Assembly: GCA_004802705.1 (NCBI GenBank)
Contig: SGPL01000240.1
Span: forward strand, 1 to 47,700
Reading direction: 5' to 3'
Length of the DNA stretch: 47,700 bases
Origin: Bondarzewia mesenterica
Lineage: Eukaryota > Basidiomycota > Agaricomycetes > Russulales > Bondarzewiaceae
This document shows positions 12,689 to 24,462 of the stretch, piece by piece. The notes under the pieces are model-generated. The model was not told the origin of the DNA and did no database searches. It saw only the letters and a list, made by a program, of their open reading frames with translations. The translations under genes were made by a program, and so were the position numbers. Numbering within the stretch: the first letter of the stretch is position 1; every line of letters starts with the position of its first letter.

Positions 12689-13808
12689 CTACCCAATCAT
12701 ACTTCGCTTCCGTCCCCTCAAACGCACTGTAGCAGGCTTGATCAGCAACGCCGTTGTCGTTTGTGTGTAGGATACCATTTACCTTCGTCGAGTCTTCGAC
12801 ATACGGCCGACCATTCTTTGCCCATCTTTTCCTGATACGCCTTGAGCACCGATGCGAAAAGGGGCTGCGAGTCTGGATGCGTCGAAGCAAAAGCCCGCTC
12901 TAGGACGTAAAGATCAACCGCCTTATCCTCGACCAGCGTCGAGGTGTAAGCAAGGCCAAAATCTATCAGGACCTGATCAAAACGTACGTATAAACAAGAA
13001 TATTCATAGAATTATAAAGTAGAGAGCCGTGGTGCATGATGGGCGTACCAATTCGGTAGAGAGTACATCAGAAGAAGAATTGCTTGAGCATGACGGGTGT
13101 CGTAGCATCATGTTGGATGTTGTCAAATCGCCGTGGACAATGTCTGCCAAATGCAATTTTGCAATTTCTGTTCCAATCATGCTCATCACGGTTTCTGGTG
13201 GTCGACTCGTCATTGAGTGATCGACGATGTGCAGAAGAATGAATATACCTCGCGATACTTTATATTCGCTCAATGAATCTTGTTCCACGTCAAGATCGGC
13301 ATCATCCCCTTCGACTGCCGTTTCGTCCTCGGCGCCGCCGCCTAACAGATATCGTACACTCTTCCCTTCTATCCATTCGATTCCCAGAACACCATTCGTA
13401 GCGTCAACCATACGAAGTCCGGGGACATTGACCCCAGATCTTCGGACAGAGATCAGTCATTGTCATTAAACACAGAACATTTCTAACGGTGCCCAACGCA
13501 CCGTAGGCACTTCATCAGTGCTCTCGCTTCCCCCGCGAGGCGCGATCGGGTCAACGAGCTGTCCAAGGTGGGATGACGATAATGCTTGTGAAATCGATAT
13601 TTAAGCAGAACAGGAGCTCCCTGATCCAAGTCTGTCGCATCATGAGCCAGTGGAACATGAAGAAAGGCTTTGTATATTTTCTGGAGAGGATACATTGTCA
13701 AGTGAAATGTGTGTCGGAAATGTCGAATAGATCACTACTTGCTGCTTCTGCCCCTTGCGATATCGAGGTAGATGCTTCCAGGAGTAATGTTGTTGAATTA
13801 TCCTCCAT
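12689..13808 (-). CDS. BUD32: Bud32/PRPK-type KEOPS protein kinase
   Basis: Small atypical kinase/ATPase of the KEOPS (EKC) complex needed for the t6A modification of tRNA. Exons on the minus strand: 13808-13739, 13680-13502, 13439-13249, 13194-13049, 12972-12783, 12726-12689. Exon 1 ends in ISQGAEAA, the glycine-loop start of the family. Exon 2 carries KYRFHKHYRHPTLD, exon 4 the catalytic HGDLTTSNMM, and exon 5 begins VLIDFGLAYTS. The protein ends VRLRGRKRSMIG, an almost invariant Bud32 C-terminus. Exons 2 to 6 are in frame (744 nt), but exon 1 (70 nt) joins one base out of phase. An acidic insert (about 13290-13340) lies between the hinge region and the catalytic loop. Either the A run at the start of exon 2 (13677-13680) has an extra base, or the first splice differs. 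Identity is near certain; the 5' junction is not. Confidence 0.9.
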
Positions 13809-14395
13809 ATTTTCTTTTTTCAAAACGTGATTCGAGGAGTTGGCAGTCGTAGAGCTTCGTAGAGGCGATTCAAGAGAGAATTGCTGACTAATACTGTACG
13901 CCCAGCAGAAACGGGGCCGCTGAGCCTCGCTGAGCGCATAGCAGTTTGCACTAAGTACCTACATGCTCCTACATGACGTGAAGAAGAAGAAAAAGTCAAA
14001 CTTAAAGCCGGCTACGCAGGTTCGTGATCGGACCATCCTTTGTTTAAGGTACTGACGTCCTTTGCATTTACAGGCATTGAGACTTCAAGTTCGTCCCCGC
14101 TGTTCATGCACTGAACGGGACATTGAGTCAATTATAAATCGAAAATCCGAGCCCAGACTTTTGAAGGCAGATACTTATGACGATGAAAACAAATTCATGT
14201 GCGTTTTTTCAGGTGGCTCATGCAAACGCATTCACAACGCCGGCGGTTACTTCGATTCAGCAGCCAAGCCCACTGACAATCACTTGTCAAGGTCGATCTT
14301 CGACAGCCATAACATCGCCCGCCTCTGTTACGAACACCTTTGATGCACAACTCTTGGTCAAGATCTTGGACAAAATTTGGTGTGAGGGAGAAAAA
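13809..14395. other. Intergenic region between Bud32 start and transporter end
   Basis: Presumed Bud32 promoter plus the 3' side of the sugar transporter. The transporter could extend into it by one short extra exon (about 14283-14359), if the final GTATGA is a donor rather than a stop. Nothing else stands out. Confidence 0.45.
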
Positions 14396-17300
14396 TCATA
14401 CCTTCCGCTTTTGCTTTGAGGCCTTGACAGGATTCGGGGCGGAGAAAATCTCATCTAGCTCCTGAGTAGTAGGCCACGCGGTGAGAAATTGGAATGCATG
14501 GATGTTTCTAGGAAGCGTACCTCTAGCGTGCGGTCCTTGAGGAGAGAGAAGGTCAGATGTTGAAAGGCTCAATTGAATTTTGCCGCCAAAACATACCTGT
14601 GTCTCAACACAGAAGAAATACCAGATGATGGTTTCCTTGAAGAGGATCATGAGACGAGATAAGTGGAAATTTACATTCTGCGTAAGCACTCACGAAAGTG
14701 TCCCATCCTACAAATACGAGGACGTATTTCCACTATAACTCAGGACGTTAAAATAATACTCCGTCTGCAGTAACATGACTTCCTACCCCTATTCTGCCAT
14801 ACGCAATGCTGTATCACGGCAGTTAGAAACGAAGCGTGATACTAATTGTTCATTCACGTACGGGGTGCAGAAGAGGTTGATAAAGGATGTACAGCTGATG
14901 ATCTATCCGAGCTGTGAAAATGGTAGCGCAGGTGAGACTTCATCGAACACATACGAAGATTTTGAACGATATTCCCTTGGCCCGAGTTGTCGTTTCCAAG
15001 CATTCCGCAGGGTACAAGGATTCTGTCAGAAAGTGAGACTCATTACGCCCATTGATCATTCATCTTACGAAGGGGAGTATACGTGAACGCATACACCACG
15101 TTGAACAGGAAGAAGAAGGAGATGCCTGCACTTCCGACGGACTGAGTGTCCCGTAGTGCTCAGCTGAGAAAATCTCCATATTCATTGAAAGACATACATT
15201 GTTCTCCTTTCCCGGAGCGTAGCTAGCCCATTTTGCGCTAAAGCCAGTATTTAAGGCTAACATAACGGCGCAAAGGAATGTCCCCGCAACTAGCACCTTG
15301 CGTCGAGGTATCCGGTCTTCAAGCAGCAGGAATTCGAGAGTGATAAGTAAACGATATGATAGGAGAGCGTACCGGCAAGGGAGACAGCCACCCAGGCGAA
15401 GACGGCGTTCACACACGTCGCTATGCGAGTTAAGTGTCGATCAGATACAGCTGGTGTAGATACATCACATCAATCATATGTACATATGAGATTCATGTCG
15501 AATTGCATTTTACCTGCAAATGATCAGTCAGATGTACTTTTACCAACTGCGCAACTTACTGTCGAATCCCAAACTCCGGTAATCGATGTGTTGTGAGCCT
15601 GCGAGTGCCTCATTGTCGTGTCAAATTGGACGTACCTCATAAATTGATAACTAGTCGCAGAAAAACATTTTTTCAGTAGCGCGTTCTCGAGATTCAATGC
15701 TCCTTACGTTGAAATATCCTTGAGCATGTACATCTGGCGATTAATGTCAAGAGACGTCCCAAAGTGCACTTCACTTACCGAGACCGTTGCCACTCATTTG
15801 TCCTGAGAAGCAAGATAGATTCAGATAGGTTCCAATATTAAGGACACTAATCTCACCAAACAGGCCCATAAGGAAGACCATCTGTTGCATTGTGTTAGTT
15901 GAGACTGTTGTTAGTTAGGAAGGTCGAATATCACCAAGATCCTCCACCTTGCGTTGCTTGTCACTGAACGACAGTCAATATTAACAATTGCACACATCCA
16001 TCAACCGCAAACTGACCAAAAAGGGCTCTGGATGACAATGAGCCAGCGGAAGTAATTTGCACTGAGTAGGACGTACTTGAAATCCCACCATCGTTTATCT
16101 GATCCGTCCGTGCGGATGTTCTCCGTGAATTCTCGCATCTGGAGCTGAACGATTGGATGGTCCCTATCGCCATTGCCTGACAACGTCGATGGTAAGACTT
16201 CAGGATGGTAGTTGAAACCGGACGAAAGGTCAGACCATGATATTTGATCAAGAATTTGAAAGCTTCTTCCGTGCGGCCATGGGCCATGAGCCATCTGTGG
16301 CATGAACAAATCGTTTAGGAGTCATGATAAATTAGAGCAGTTCGTCTTACCTGGGACTCTCAGGCTTCATAACGTTCCGAGGCTTGAGCATATGAATATA
16401 AAATTATGGTGATACAATGCACTGACCAGAAACCAAACACTGAAAACAACCAATGTTGCAGGCAAGGCCTGCAATCGATATCAAACACATAAACAGTCAA
16501 TTATTCAATGAAGACATAAAAGACTGACTTGGATGATCAGAGGTATTCGCCAACTCCAGTCCGTCTGCATCCTAGATGTACCTAATGTGATGGCTGCGGC
16601 TGGAATAGCACCTCCATTCCACCCAGTATTGTACAAAGACGTCAACCGGCCCCTACAGTCGAGAATAGTATGGAAGTGTGTTCTCGAAGAGTTAGATGGT
16701 AAGCACGAACCGCCATTGTGGAGGAGCAACCTCGATTGTGTATGTAGGCGCACCTATTGTCGCGATAGCGATGCCGAAGCCGAGAATAAAGCGACCTGCG
16801 ACGAACTAGCCTCCAAATAGTAGTCAATCGGAGGACTCGAAAGAGATAGCTGCGTAATCACCTGACGTTTGATCTCGGATGAAGCAATGATAGCAGAGCC
16901 AAGCATAATAATAAGACATCCTGAACCGAAGCATGAGATGTTAATGTCATACACTTTAAATTGATTGGATATTTACCGATAAACATGCCCGCGCGGCGTC
17001 CCCAGCTGTACGAAACAAATCTTCAGAATTTCTGTCAAGAGAAAGAAATCACCGGAACGGGGCCTACCGATCGCAAATTTGCCCCGCGAACAGCGATCCT
17101 GACATTTGCCCGACCTTAGCAATACAAGATCAGTAAGAACAGCATACTGCGAACTATACAACGCACCGTATAAATGGAAAAAATGAGACCGGTTGAGACG
17201 TCCAGCGAGCCTTAATCCGACATGTCAAACGTAACAATATGAGAATGAGCAAAGAACGAGTGCAAGATGCACAACTGACCCTGGTTGAATTTATTCTGAT

Positions 17301-17817
17301 AGCTGTGAAAAACAAAGCCGCTGAGCTTAAAATTTCTAAGTAGATGTGGATGTCAGGATGAAACCTACTAGGGCATCCCATTGATGGCGGTCATCAGAGA
17401 TCCGTCGTATCTAAGGAAATCATCGGCCCGTTCGTTCAATATTTGCGCATCTATGGCAAAGCTTACCCATTGCCGCAGGAACACAAAAAGGCAACCGCCG
17501 CGCCTGTGCAAAGATATGTAAGTCTCGGGTAGAAGTAAACAAGGAAATTATGCAGACATGCATATATCACGAATGAAGATCGTGCAAGAGGGTCGATGCT
17601 TCCTTTCTCGAGGGCGGCAGCGTACTCGGCTACATACAAGTCAGTTGAAGTAGGGACATTGAAGAGAAACGAACGACGCACTGTTGCCAGCCAACTTGAT
17701 CTTCGTCTTCTCACTTTTCGGATTTGTTGGCGAATGAATGCTCTCGACACGCACAGCATCCTCGTCCTTGTCAATTGACCCACCNTCGACNCGTTTAATT
17801 TGAATTATTGAAGTCAT
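14396..17817 (-). CDS. MFS sugar transporter (hexose/lactose-permease-like)
   Basis: Twelve-helix plasma-membrane sugar:proton symporter of the MFS sugar porter family; the substrate cannot be told from sequence. Starts MTSIIQIKRV at 17817. First exons: 17817-17682, 17629-17558, 17503-17467, 17410-17369, 17302-17280, 17210-17167. Together they give NGYDGSLMTAINGMP. Following exons encode VGQMSGSLFAGQICDRWGRR (the family GR motif), FVAGRFILGFGIAIATIGAP, PQWRGRLTSLYNTGWN, PESPRWLMAHGRTEEA and LMGLFGQMSGNGLGYFN. They continue with DRIPRRKVLVAGTFLCAVML, SLYPAECLETTTRAKG and WKYVLVFVGWDTF, and the gene ends GRTLEELDEIFSAPNPVK plus a basic tail. It is exceptionally fragmented, with well over fifteen exons, several below 30 nt. 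The joins near 15600 and 16060 are uncertain. Two ambiguous bases fall in exon 1. The C-terminus may extend through one more short exon. Confidence 0.9.
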
Positions 17818-18943
17818 GAGGAGAGCAGGTGGGTGGTAGTCTCCTCAACATGCAAACACAACATGNTTATATAGAATTGAAGTCCTACCTATGCCCTAAG
17901 CCTTGAGAAATCCGAAGACATNCCGTATGAATGGCCATATGTCCCAACGGACGTCAGGTGAGTGGAGAAGATGGGAGATCCTCGGCCATGGGTGCCTTCT
18001 GCTCAAATANGGCGCATCTGGTATTCTCACACAGATTCGTTTCTACTCTCTAGGCATACCGTATGCACCAGTAGGTCCAACCGCAACAGTGTGAGTGTCT
18101 GACAAATCGGCCTGAACGCAGAGAAGANAATGGCGACAGTCCTAAGGATATCNATTCCNTTGGAAAAAGGATATTAAGCAACCCTTACTCAAAGACATAA
18201 CAGATAGTACTCNAAGAGACAGATANAANGGGCGGAAGAACACAATCTGTGGGGTTGGGCCTACCTGTTGGNAAAAGGCTCAGGGTCCGAACAACGGAAC
18301 TCTGAATGCTCGTAGAAATTCAACTGCAGGAGCACGGGGAGATACAGTAGAGTGCGTACGGCATACATGCTCATCGCATGCTTCTCGAAANAATGAGAGC
18401 CTGGCAGGAACATCGTGTTGTGGCAAAAGATGCAGTGAACTCGGCCCGATAACCTGNGCATTATAAACAAGATTCAGTTGNGAACGTAAGCAAAAANACA
18501 CATTCTTACTTACTTTACTTCTGGCCTTCTAATTCGTCGTGACAAGTGTGCTCAGGTCAGAGCAGGAAGGGAAGAAACGATAAATTGACAGGTGTAGAGA
18601 NTNNAGANNGNNNNNNNNNNNNNNNNANANTNNATAGTAAATGAGTTTATCAACCCATCTGTCTTTTGCAGTACAATCCATCCACACGAGTTCGTTCTTT
18701 GGCATCGCGANTTCAGTCGCATACGATCATATAAGAAAGGGGGGGAAAGATAGCGTGTGTTTCGAAATACCAAGCGAGACAGAAAACGTACAAGGGCGAT
18801 CGGACGGGTATAAGCTGGAGTTAGGGCANGAGACGTATTCAAGNGACGAAATGAAGGCGAGACCGTACTTCATTCATTCATTAATCAAAGNCTANGGGAC
18901 GATGATAGAGATGGACAGGAAANCTGGGACGAAATGAGCNTTG
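17818..18943. other. Low-quality intergenic stretch with N bases
   Basis: Upstream of the transporter and downstream of the epsin gene. Many isolated N calls and a dense N patch at 18601-18632 show poor base quality. The open frames here contain Ns and show no family features. I see no gene. Confidence 0.6.
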
Positions 18944-21084
18944 CTAGACGGAGAAGAATGGCTGTTCGTTGTTCTGTTGNTGCTGCTGCTGCTGGGCGAA
19001 NGGATTGAAACCACTCGCAGCGCCCGTTTTCTGGGCCGCAAGATGTCCTGCGCCTGTAGGCCCGAAACTGGANAAAAGCNATGATNAGTATATGTTCACG
19101 AAGAGTGGAAGACNTGGNAAAGTGACNAATAGCACAATCNCCCGAACCGGAACATCTCTGCTCNAAGTTCGGAGTGTACATGATTGCGCTTGAGATATTA
19201 AGATAGGACATGCAGTAGGGAGAGAGCGTCCCGATGGAGAAGATTGNATTCTANGCCGCAACAGAAGTGATGGAAAACATACCGAAGCTGGCCAACATTG
19301 CCGAACGTATCGACACCGTCGTCNCTGGGTGCAGCGAACAGGTTCGCAAGGTGCGCATGCTCCTGATCTGTCCTGGTCGGTCCGCGACTGGGGCCGGGAG
19401 AAGAGTGAGAGGAGGAAACAGGNGGAGGCGACAGNGAAGAGAGATTCGTGGTCGGCGTGTGAGTCTCATAAGTNGACGGGAGTGAGAAGCTCGGCAATGA
19501 CGAGGCAGCTGGTGCCGGGGAAGGTTGCGTGGGAAGAGGTGGGGCATTGGAGAAGGACGCGAAGGGGTTATTCGAGCCGAAGGAAGTCTGCTGTGGGATC
19601 AGCGGCTGAGCGGGCACTTGGAGTTGCTGCTGCTGCTGCATCTGGANGAATTGTTGCTGACGCATCCATTCTTCTTGTTGTGCCTGCTGCGCCTGCTGCA
19701 TCTGCGCTTGAGCTTGCTGCTCTTGCTGCTGCCTGACCCATTCCTGCTGNTGGCGCAGATATTCAGCCTGTCAGGAATTGACCATCAGCGTCCAACAAAG
19801 AGACCGATAAACAANATAAAAAAGCGAGACAAGACATCACNAATGGTGCAGAAGAANCCGCCATGTCTGCAGCTCAGTTCGGAAAAAAAAAGGAAGGGCG
19901 ACACTGAACGGGACGTCCATCACGCGCAAAAATGCAGTGATTCTGGCCGAACGCAGAAGGCAGACAGGCCGANGCATACACTTGAGAACGAACCTGCATG
20001 GCTTCCTGCTGAGCCTGCTGCTGGTATGGGTTGAAGGACGTGAATTGGGGCTGAAGGGCCGTGTATTGCGGCTGTAGACCTGTATTAAATTGAGCCTGGC
20101 CGGACGTGGTCATGAGCAAATTATTATTGGCATTTCTAGACGATAGCGTGCCGTCAGTATGNAGCTGACGAGGAAGAGAGTGAGAAGAACAAGAAGACTC
20201 ACGCATCATTTGTATCATCGAAAAGCGCCGCCCCGTTCGCATCCTGCAGAGCTTGATTCCTCCTCTCCTCTTCCTCCTTACTCAATCTTATTGCCTGAGC
20301 CAAATCCCTATCCTCGCCTGCCCTCGCCTGCTCCTCCGCCAAGGATCTCTTACTCTCTTCAATTGCCCGTTTCAGCTCGTCTTCATCCTTGGTCGGGGGC
20401 CTCAGCGTTCTCCGACTTGTGTTCTCATTCTCACCGTCCAACCCATCGCCGTCGCCATTGGGAGAGAGCATACGATCTCGCATGCTCGCTCGGGAGCGAC
20501 GCTCCTGACGCAAACGGGCTTCGTCTTGAAGCAAATTCGTGATATCTTTGGCCTTTTGCCGGACGTTTGCACCCTGGTCTTTGCTATACTCGTCGACATA
20601 TTGGAACTCTTTGAGCGTCTTGACGATGTATATGTTATCTCGGAAGTAGATGACGACGTTCTCGGAGCCGGCGTGCAACAGGTAATCCAAGACCGTCAAC
20701 GACTGTTTCAATGTACATGAAGAGAGAAGAAGAAAGTCTAGGAGGCAAAGGGAGTGACCTTGAAGACGTGGCGCCAATTCTTGCCCTTGTCATTGAGACG
20801 TTTGTCCAGCATCTCCATAATTTCTACGAAATCATTTCTACAATAAACGGGTTTTGGTTATCAAACGACATGGGGTGTCAACTGGACTGCCCAAAAAGCC
20901 AGTTGAGACTCGCTCTGTACGCACTGATTGTAAGACATTTGGGCAATCTCATTCATCTGAGTGCCAGAAGGTCCCCATGGATCATTGGAAGTAGCCTCCC
21001 GCACTTTTGCCTGGACATCCGAGTATCCTTTCGTGTAATTTTTTGCCAACCCGGAGCGCCCTTGCCAAAGTGCTGCATCGACAT
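18944..21084 (-). CDS. Epsin-like clathrin adaptor (ENTH domain, UIMs)
   Basis: Endocytic adaptor, an Ent1/Ent2 homologue, linking PI(4,5)P2 membranes, ubiquitinated cargo and EH-domain proteins. Minus-strand exons: 21084-20925, 20837-20759, 20702-20203, 20135-19994, 19767-19283, 19067-18944. The ENTH domain covers the first three exons, with KVREATSNDPWGPSGTQMNE, NDFVEIMEMLDKRLNDKGKN and SLTVLDYLLHAGSENVVIYF. Two ubiquitin-interacting motifs follow (EDELKRAIEESKRSL and DRDLAQAIRLSKEEEE). Then come a Gln-rich stretch and two NPF motifs (SNNPFASF, SGFNPFAQ), ending PFFSV. Exons 2-6 are in phase. Exon 1 is one base short if translation starts at 21084 (MSMQHFGKG), so a base is probably missing near 21060. 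The Met at 21229 opens the right frame but gives an untypical N-terminus. Several Ns lie in exons 5 and 6. Confidence 0.92.
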
Positions 21085-21421
21085 CAAGCTGAAGGAAACC
21101 AAGGATGAGGTATGTAGTCGTAGGGACAGGCGCGCGGGCGGTTGTAGAAGGTAGTTGACATGGTCTAATCTTGTCTTTTAGTCTTTTATACCAAAATACA
21201 TGTGACGCTGATAGTGAAACGGTTGTCATGTCCCGAGTCTACCTTCCACTTTTACGTCATTCAGCAGACGGTAGGAGTTCGACTCCCATCAGTGTAAATA
21301 TAGGTACTTTTATAGGTTCCTGTAGGTTCTATGACATTTTTCTGGTTCTTCACAGGATCCTTCGGACGCCATCGCGTCTTGCACTCCTTGTCGAGGGCCG
21401 ACACGGCGTCTACTTACCACT
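21085..21421. promoter_or_regulatory. Divergent promoter region, epsin and Cys-rich protein
   Basis: A 337-bp gap between two head-to-head genes must hold both promoters. A pyrimidine-rich stretch ending TTCCTTCAG (minus strand, about 21089-21097) looks like an acceptor, so the epsin gene may have a 5' UTR intron. No TATA box is obvious. Confidence 0.45.
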
Positions 21422-22264
21422 ATGCCCGCCGCTCCATCTTCTGATAGTTCTACTTCAAGCCGTGAGTACTGTGGCTTCTGTTTGTCAAATGGCCTGGGCA
21501 TACTTTGACTACTCGTGCTTGTCAGGTGTACTGAAAGAACCCCCGCAGAAGCGACGTCGATTAGCTCTCGACGCGTCGTCGACGCACCATATCAACGCGT
21601 CTTCGCCTTCAGCGGACATGGATGAGTCTTCGCAGCTTCTTAAACTCAGTAAGGTGCTTTCCTGCACGTCGTGCCACCGCTCTCTCAGTGTCAAATCCGG
21701 GCACATTATTCTGTGCGCGAGGTACGCTCCACCTCGTGCTTCGCTCAAAACCTCAACTTGGTCAACCGGTGCTTACTGACTTTCAATCACTGTAGGTGCA
21801 ACGCGCCGATGTGCACGATTTGCTCGAGGACTTGCTCTGCTTCTCCACCCTCGCACCCTCCTACTCCTTTGCTCTCATTTTCGCCCACTCCTCCTGCCAC
21901 TCCCGCACCGTCTCCGTACCGGGCTGCACTCAGTCTAAGTGATACTAATGCACAGACGACGCCACGCAGGAGAAAGATGAGGGAAGATGAGGATGGAGGG
22001 ATGAAAGATGGAAAGGCAGCCGGAGAGATCGGTGGTCCGTGTGGGGAGGCTGAGGGATGGACGCCAGGCTGCGGAAGGATCGTATGCAAATCGTGCTGTT
22101 TGGAGCTCCCACATAGGTGAGTCGCTTTGTCCAGTGTCCCCCTGGAGGCTTGAGCGAATTAATTCATCATCTCGGCAATGTTAATTAGCGACTCGACGAC
22201 ATGTTATGACTGCTATGGTCGACCTCTTGTGCCTTCGTCGTATCAACATGATTTTACGATCTAA
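21422..22264 (+). CDS. Small cysteine-rich, probably zinc-binding protein
   Basis: Function unknown. Four exons, 21422-21461, 21526-21721, 21796-22116 and 22189-22264, sum to 633 nt (210 aa) in frame; donors and acceptors are all GT..AG. After a basic stretch (PPQKRRRLALD, likely nuclear-localising) comes a cluster CTSCHRSLSV, LCARCNAPMCTICSRTC. A Ser/Pro/Thr-rich linker follows, then CGRIVCKSCCLE and CYDCYG. The paired CxxC spacing suggests a split treble-clef or RING-like fold binding two zinc ions, with about 90 residues of low-complexity insert between the halves. That is inference from spacing only; I do not recognise a named family. It is divergent from the epsin gene. Confidence 0.75.
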
Positions 22265-23024
22265 TGAATTTATTGCTCTGCTCTTCTGAAGTCACGGATT
22301 GCAATTGTGAGTTATGACCTATGTTTCTCTGGTTCTGCCGAATACGAGCCCCGTTTGTAGGACCCGCATATTATATCTCACGCACCATTATCATGGACCT
22401 TGCATCGACGTTTGGAATATGTTATCTCACGTATCCTAGCAATTAGTCCTGGATTTCGTCTTCTCCCTGAACACGCCACTTCCGTCTGAAGTATAGCGTA
22501 CACGAGTTATGTCGTGCTTTATCTTTTCGTATCCGTCACCTCTTTGTCCTTGCTACGTTGGTTGTAAGTTTACCTCTCATAATACTATGCAGACCTTTTG
22601 GGCTGGTGTCGAATATCTCGTTCTGAATCTTCAGCTTGATTCACAGCCAGAGAAATTCCAAATTTCATGCATCAAGCAAGGAGTGTCGATTTCTTTTTCT
22701 AAAATTCACGTCTAGCTACCGACATTCATTCGTCGCTGCTATGTATGGATTCAGGAGAAACTAATTTGAGTCTGATTATCCACCTCCACGCATGTCGGTT
22801 GCTCGTGGAATAAATGCGTACACAACGAGACACAACGATTACCTCATTTGGAACGATGAAAGCCGCACGGAGTTCAAACGTTCATCAGTTGTAGCTTACT
22901 TGCTCCGTGACGCGTGCGACCACCTCCGACTGCCCATAGTTCAACGAATAGGTACAGGCATTCTGTTAAGTATCACGATAATAACTGATATCATATGGCA
23001 ACTATATACAGTAGAATCGTACCA
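22265..23024. other. Intergenic region, nothing recognised
   Basis: AT-richer than the genes beside it. Short open frames at 22509-22715 and 22792-23103 have no family features and unlikely composition. It contains the 3' end of the Cys-rich protein gene and the promoter of the Asx-like gene. A Met at 22995, in frame with the next gene, could add ten residues to it. Confidence 0.5.
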
Positions 23025-24462
23025 ATGGCTGAAGAAGCTGGTACCAGTAGCGGACGACCTCGGCGTTCCACACGCGTTCCAGCACGCATCCTTGCAACCA
23101 TAACGGTTGACGCAGAGCCTAAGGCCGCAACAAAAAGGACTCGACCTGAAAAGGGTAAGGAAAAGGCCAATGGTGAAAGGCTCAGGGTGCTTCTGCACGA
23201 GCCCAAGAGCGCCTTGACCAGATTAGACATGAACGTGCGTTTCAAATCACTTTGAGATGTGCAAGAGCTACTTATGCTGATGCTGTAGTAAAGGATGTGA
23301 TAAACTATGAAACGTGGAGTCAGCTGTCTTCCGCTGCCCGCGCACATCTTGTTACCCTTCTCCCACCAACGGCGTTCAGGTCCTATCAGCCAACCCTGGA
23401 TGCGACGCACCCATTGCAGCGCTGGCGGGACGAAGGACGTGTACCGGATGGCGAAACACATACTGCTGGCCCTTCAGCGCCGACAATTCCTGAGCTATTA
23501 GAAGAATCGTCTGCTTCAACTTTCTCCTGTCCCACGACGGAACCCATGACTTCGGACGGACCCGAACTTTGGGTTTCCTCCTCCCCCCTCACAGAAATCC
23601 CATCTTCCTCCAGACCGCCGTCACCCACTCCTCACACTGACACAGATCATGATATTGACCCCTCGTTCTTCACTGACTCCCACTTCCTTTCTGCAATGCG
23701 GACGTTCCAAGACCAACTGTACACAGGTTGGATGACGGAAGCTCATATGAAGAAGGTGAAAACGTATGAGGATCGGGTGAGAAACGGGACCATGCATGCG
23801 CCGTGGAAAGATGAGGTTTGGGAGGCGGAAAATGGGAATCAGGAGGAGGATGCTGTTGTTGCGGCTCCTCAAGTGCCGGAGTCAAATGCACTCGCGGGGT
23901 GAGATAGTTTCGTGGTTATCATACTCACCCCAGAGCTGATGATTTTTTGTCACCAGCCCTACGAAGGAATGGAGACTCCAAGACCTCGTGAAACAAGGTA
24001 TCGTCATTGCTGGCGACGTGCTAGCATACAGACGCCATTTTGTACAAGCTGGTATAATGGTTGAAAAGGACGTTTACGTGAGTTCTGCTATCATCGCTAT
24101 TGCTTTGCCCGTTTATTGATCACACAATGTAGGTTGAAACCGTCCATCCGAAGTCTCTCAGTGTCCTACTCCCAGCAGGAACTACAACCTGTCTTCCAGC
24201 GCACGTCCTCATTCGTGATCCTGAATTGGATGGAGAAACCTTGCGCTCGACTCAAGTGACGAGCCCAACACAGCTCGAAAACGCCATTCTCGATCTGGAT
24301 GGGCGACTTGACCGTAAGCAGAGACCGCACGCAAATGCGTGGAAAACCTTCGTCGTATGGCGATGGAGAGAAGATGGCACTATGGCTGGGGAAGAAAGAG
24401 GAGGTAGGGAGAAACGGAACACGCTGTTCTACTTACGAAGCTGCAGCTATTATGATCAATGA
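23025..24462 (+). CDS. Asx-homology (DEUBAD-like) protein with RAMA-like C-terminus
   Basis: Probable chromatin protein. Exons 23025-23234, 23294-23898, 23957-24077 and 24133-24462 give 421 aa in frame. A basic Arg/Lys-rich N-terminus precedes LLHEPKSALTRLDMN, NYETWSQLSSAARAHLVTLL, FFTDSHFLSAMRTFQDQLYT and a basic helix. This is the order seen in the Asx homology region of ASXL/Asx, a DEUBAD-type module that activates BAP1-class deubiquitinases of histone H2A. Between the halves sits a Ser/Thr/Pro insert of about 90 residues. The last two exons (LVKQGIVIAGDVLAY, then VTSPTQLENAI, then ANAWKTFVVWRW) resemble the RAMA module linked to modified-DNA reading, which is inference. No PHD finger is visible. 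The 3' end is uncertain: GTAGGG at about 24404 may be a donor joining an exon near 24448, giving a stop near 24560. Start chosen at 23025; 22995 is also in frame. Confidence 0.8.

Noticed and set aside
18641..18937. Open frame containing several undetermined residues
   Set aside because: It lies in the N-rich intergenic stretch and any frame there is unreliable.
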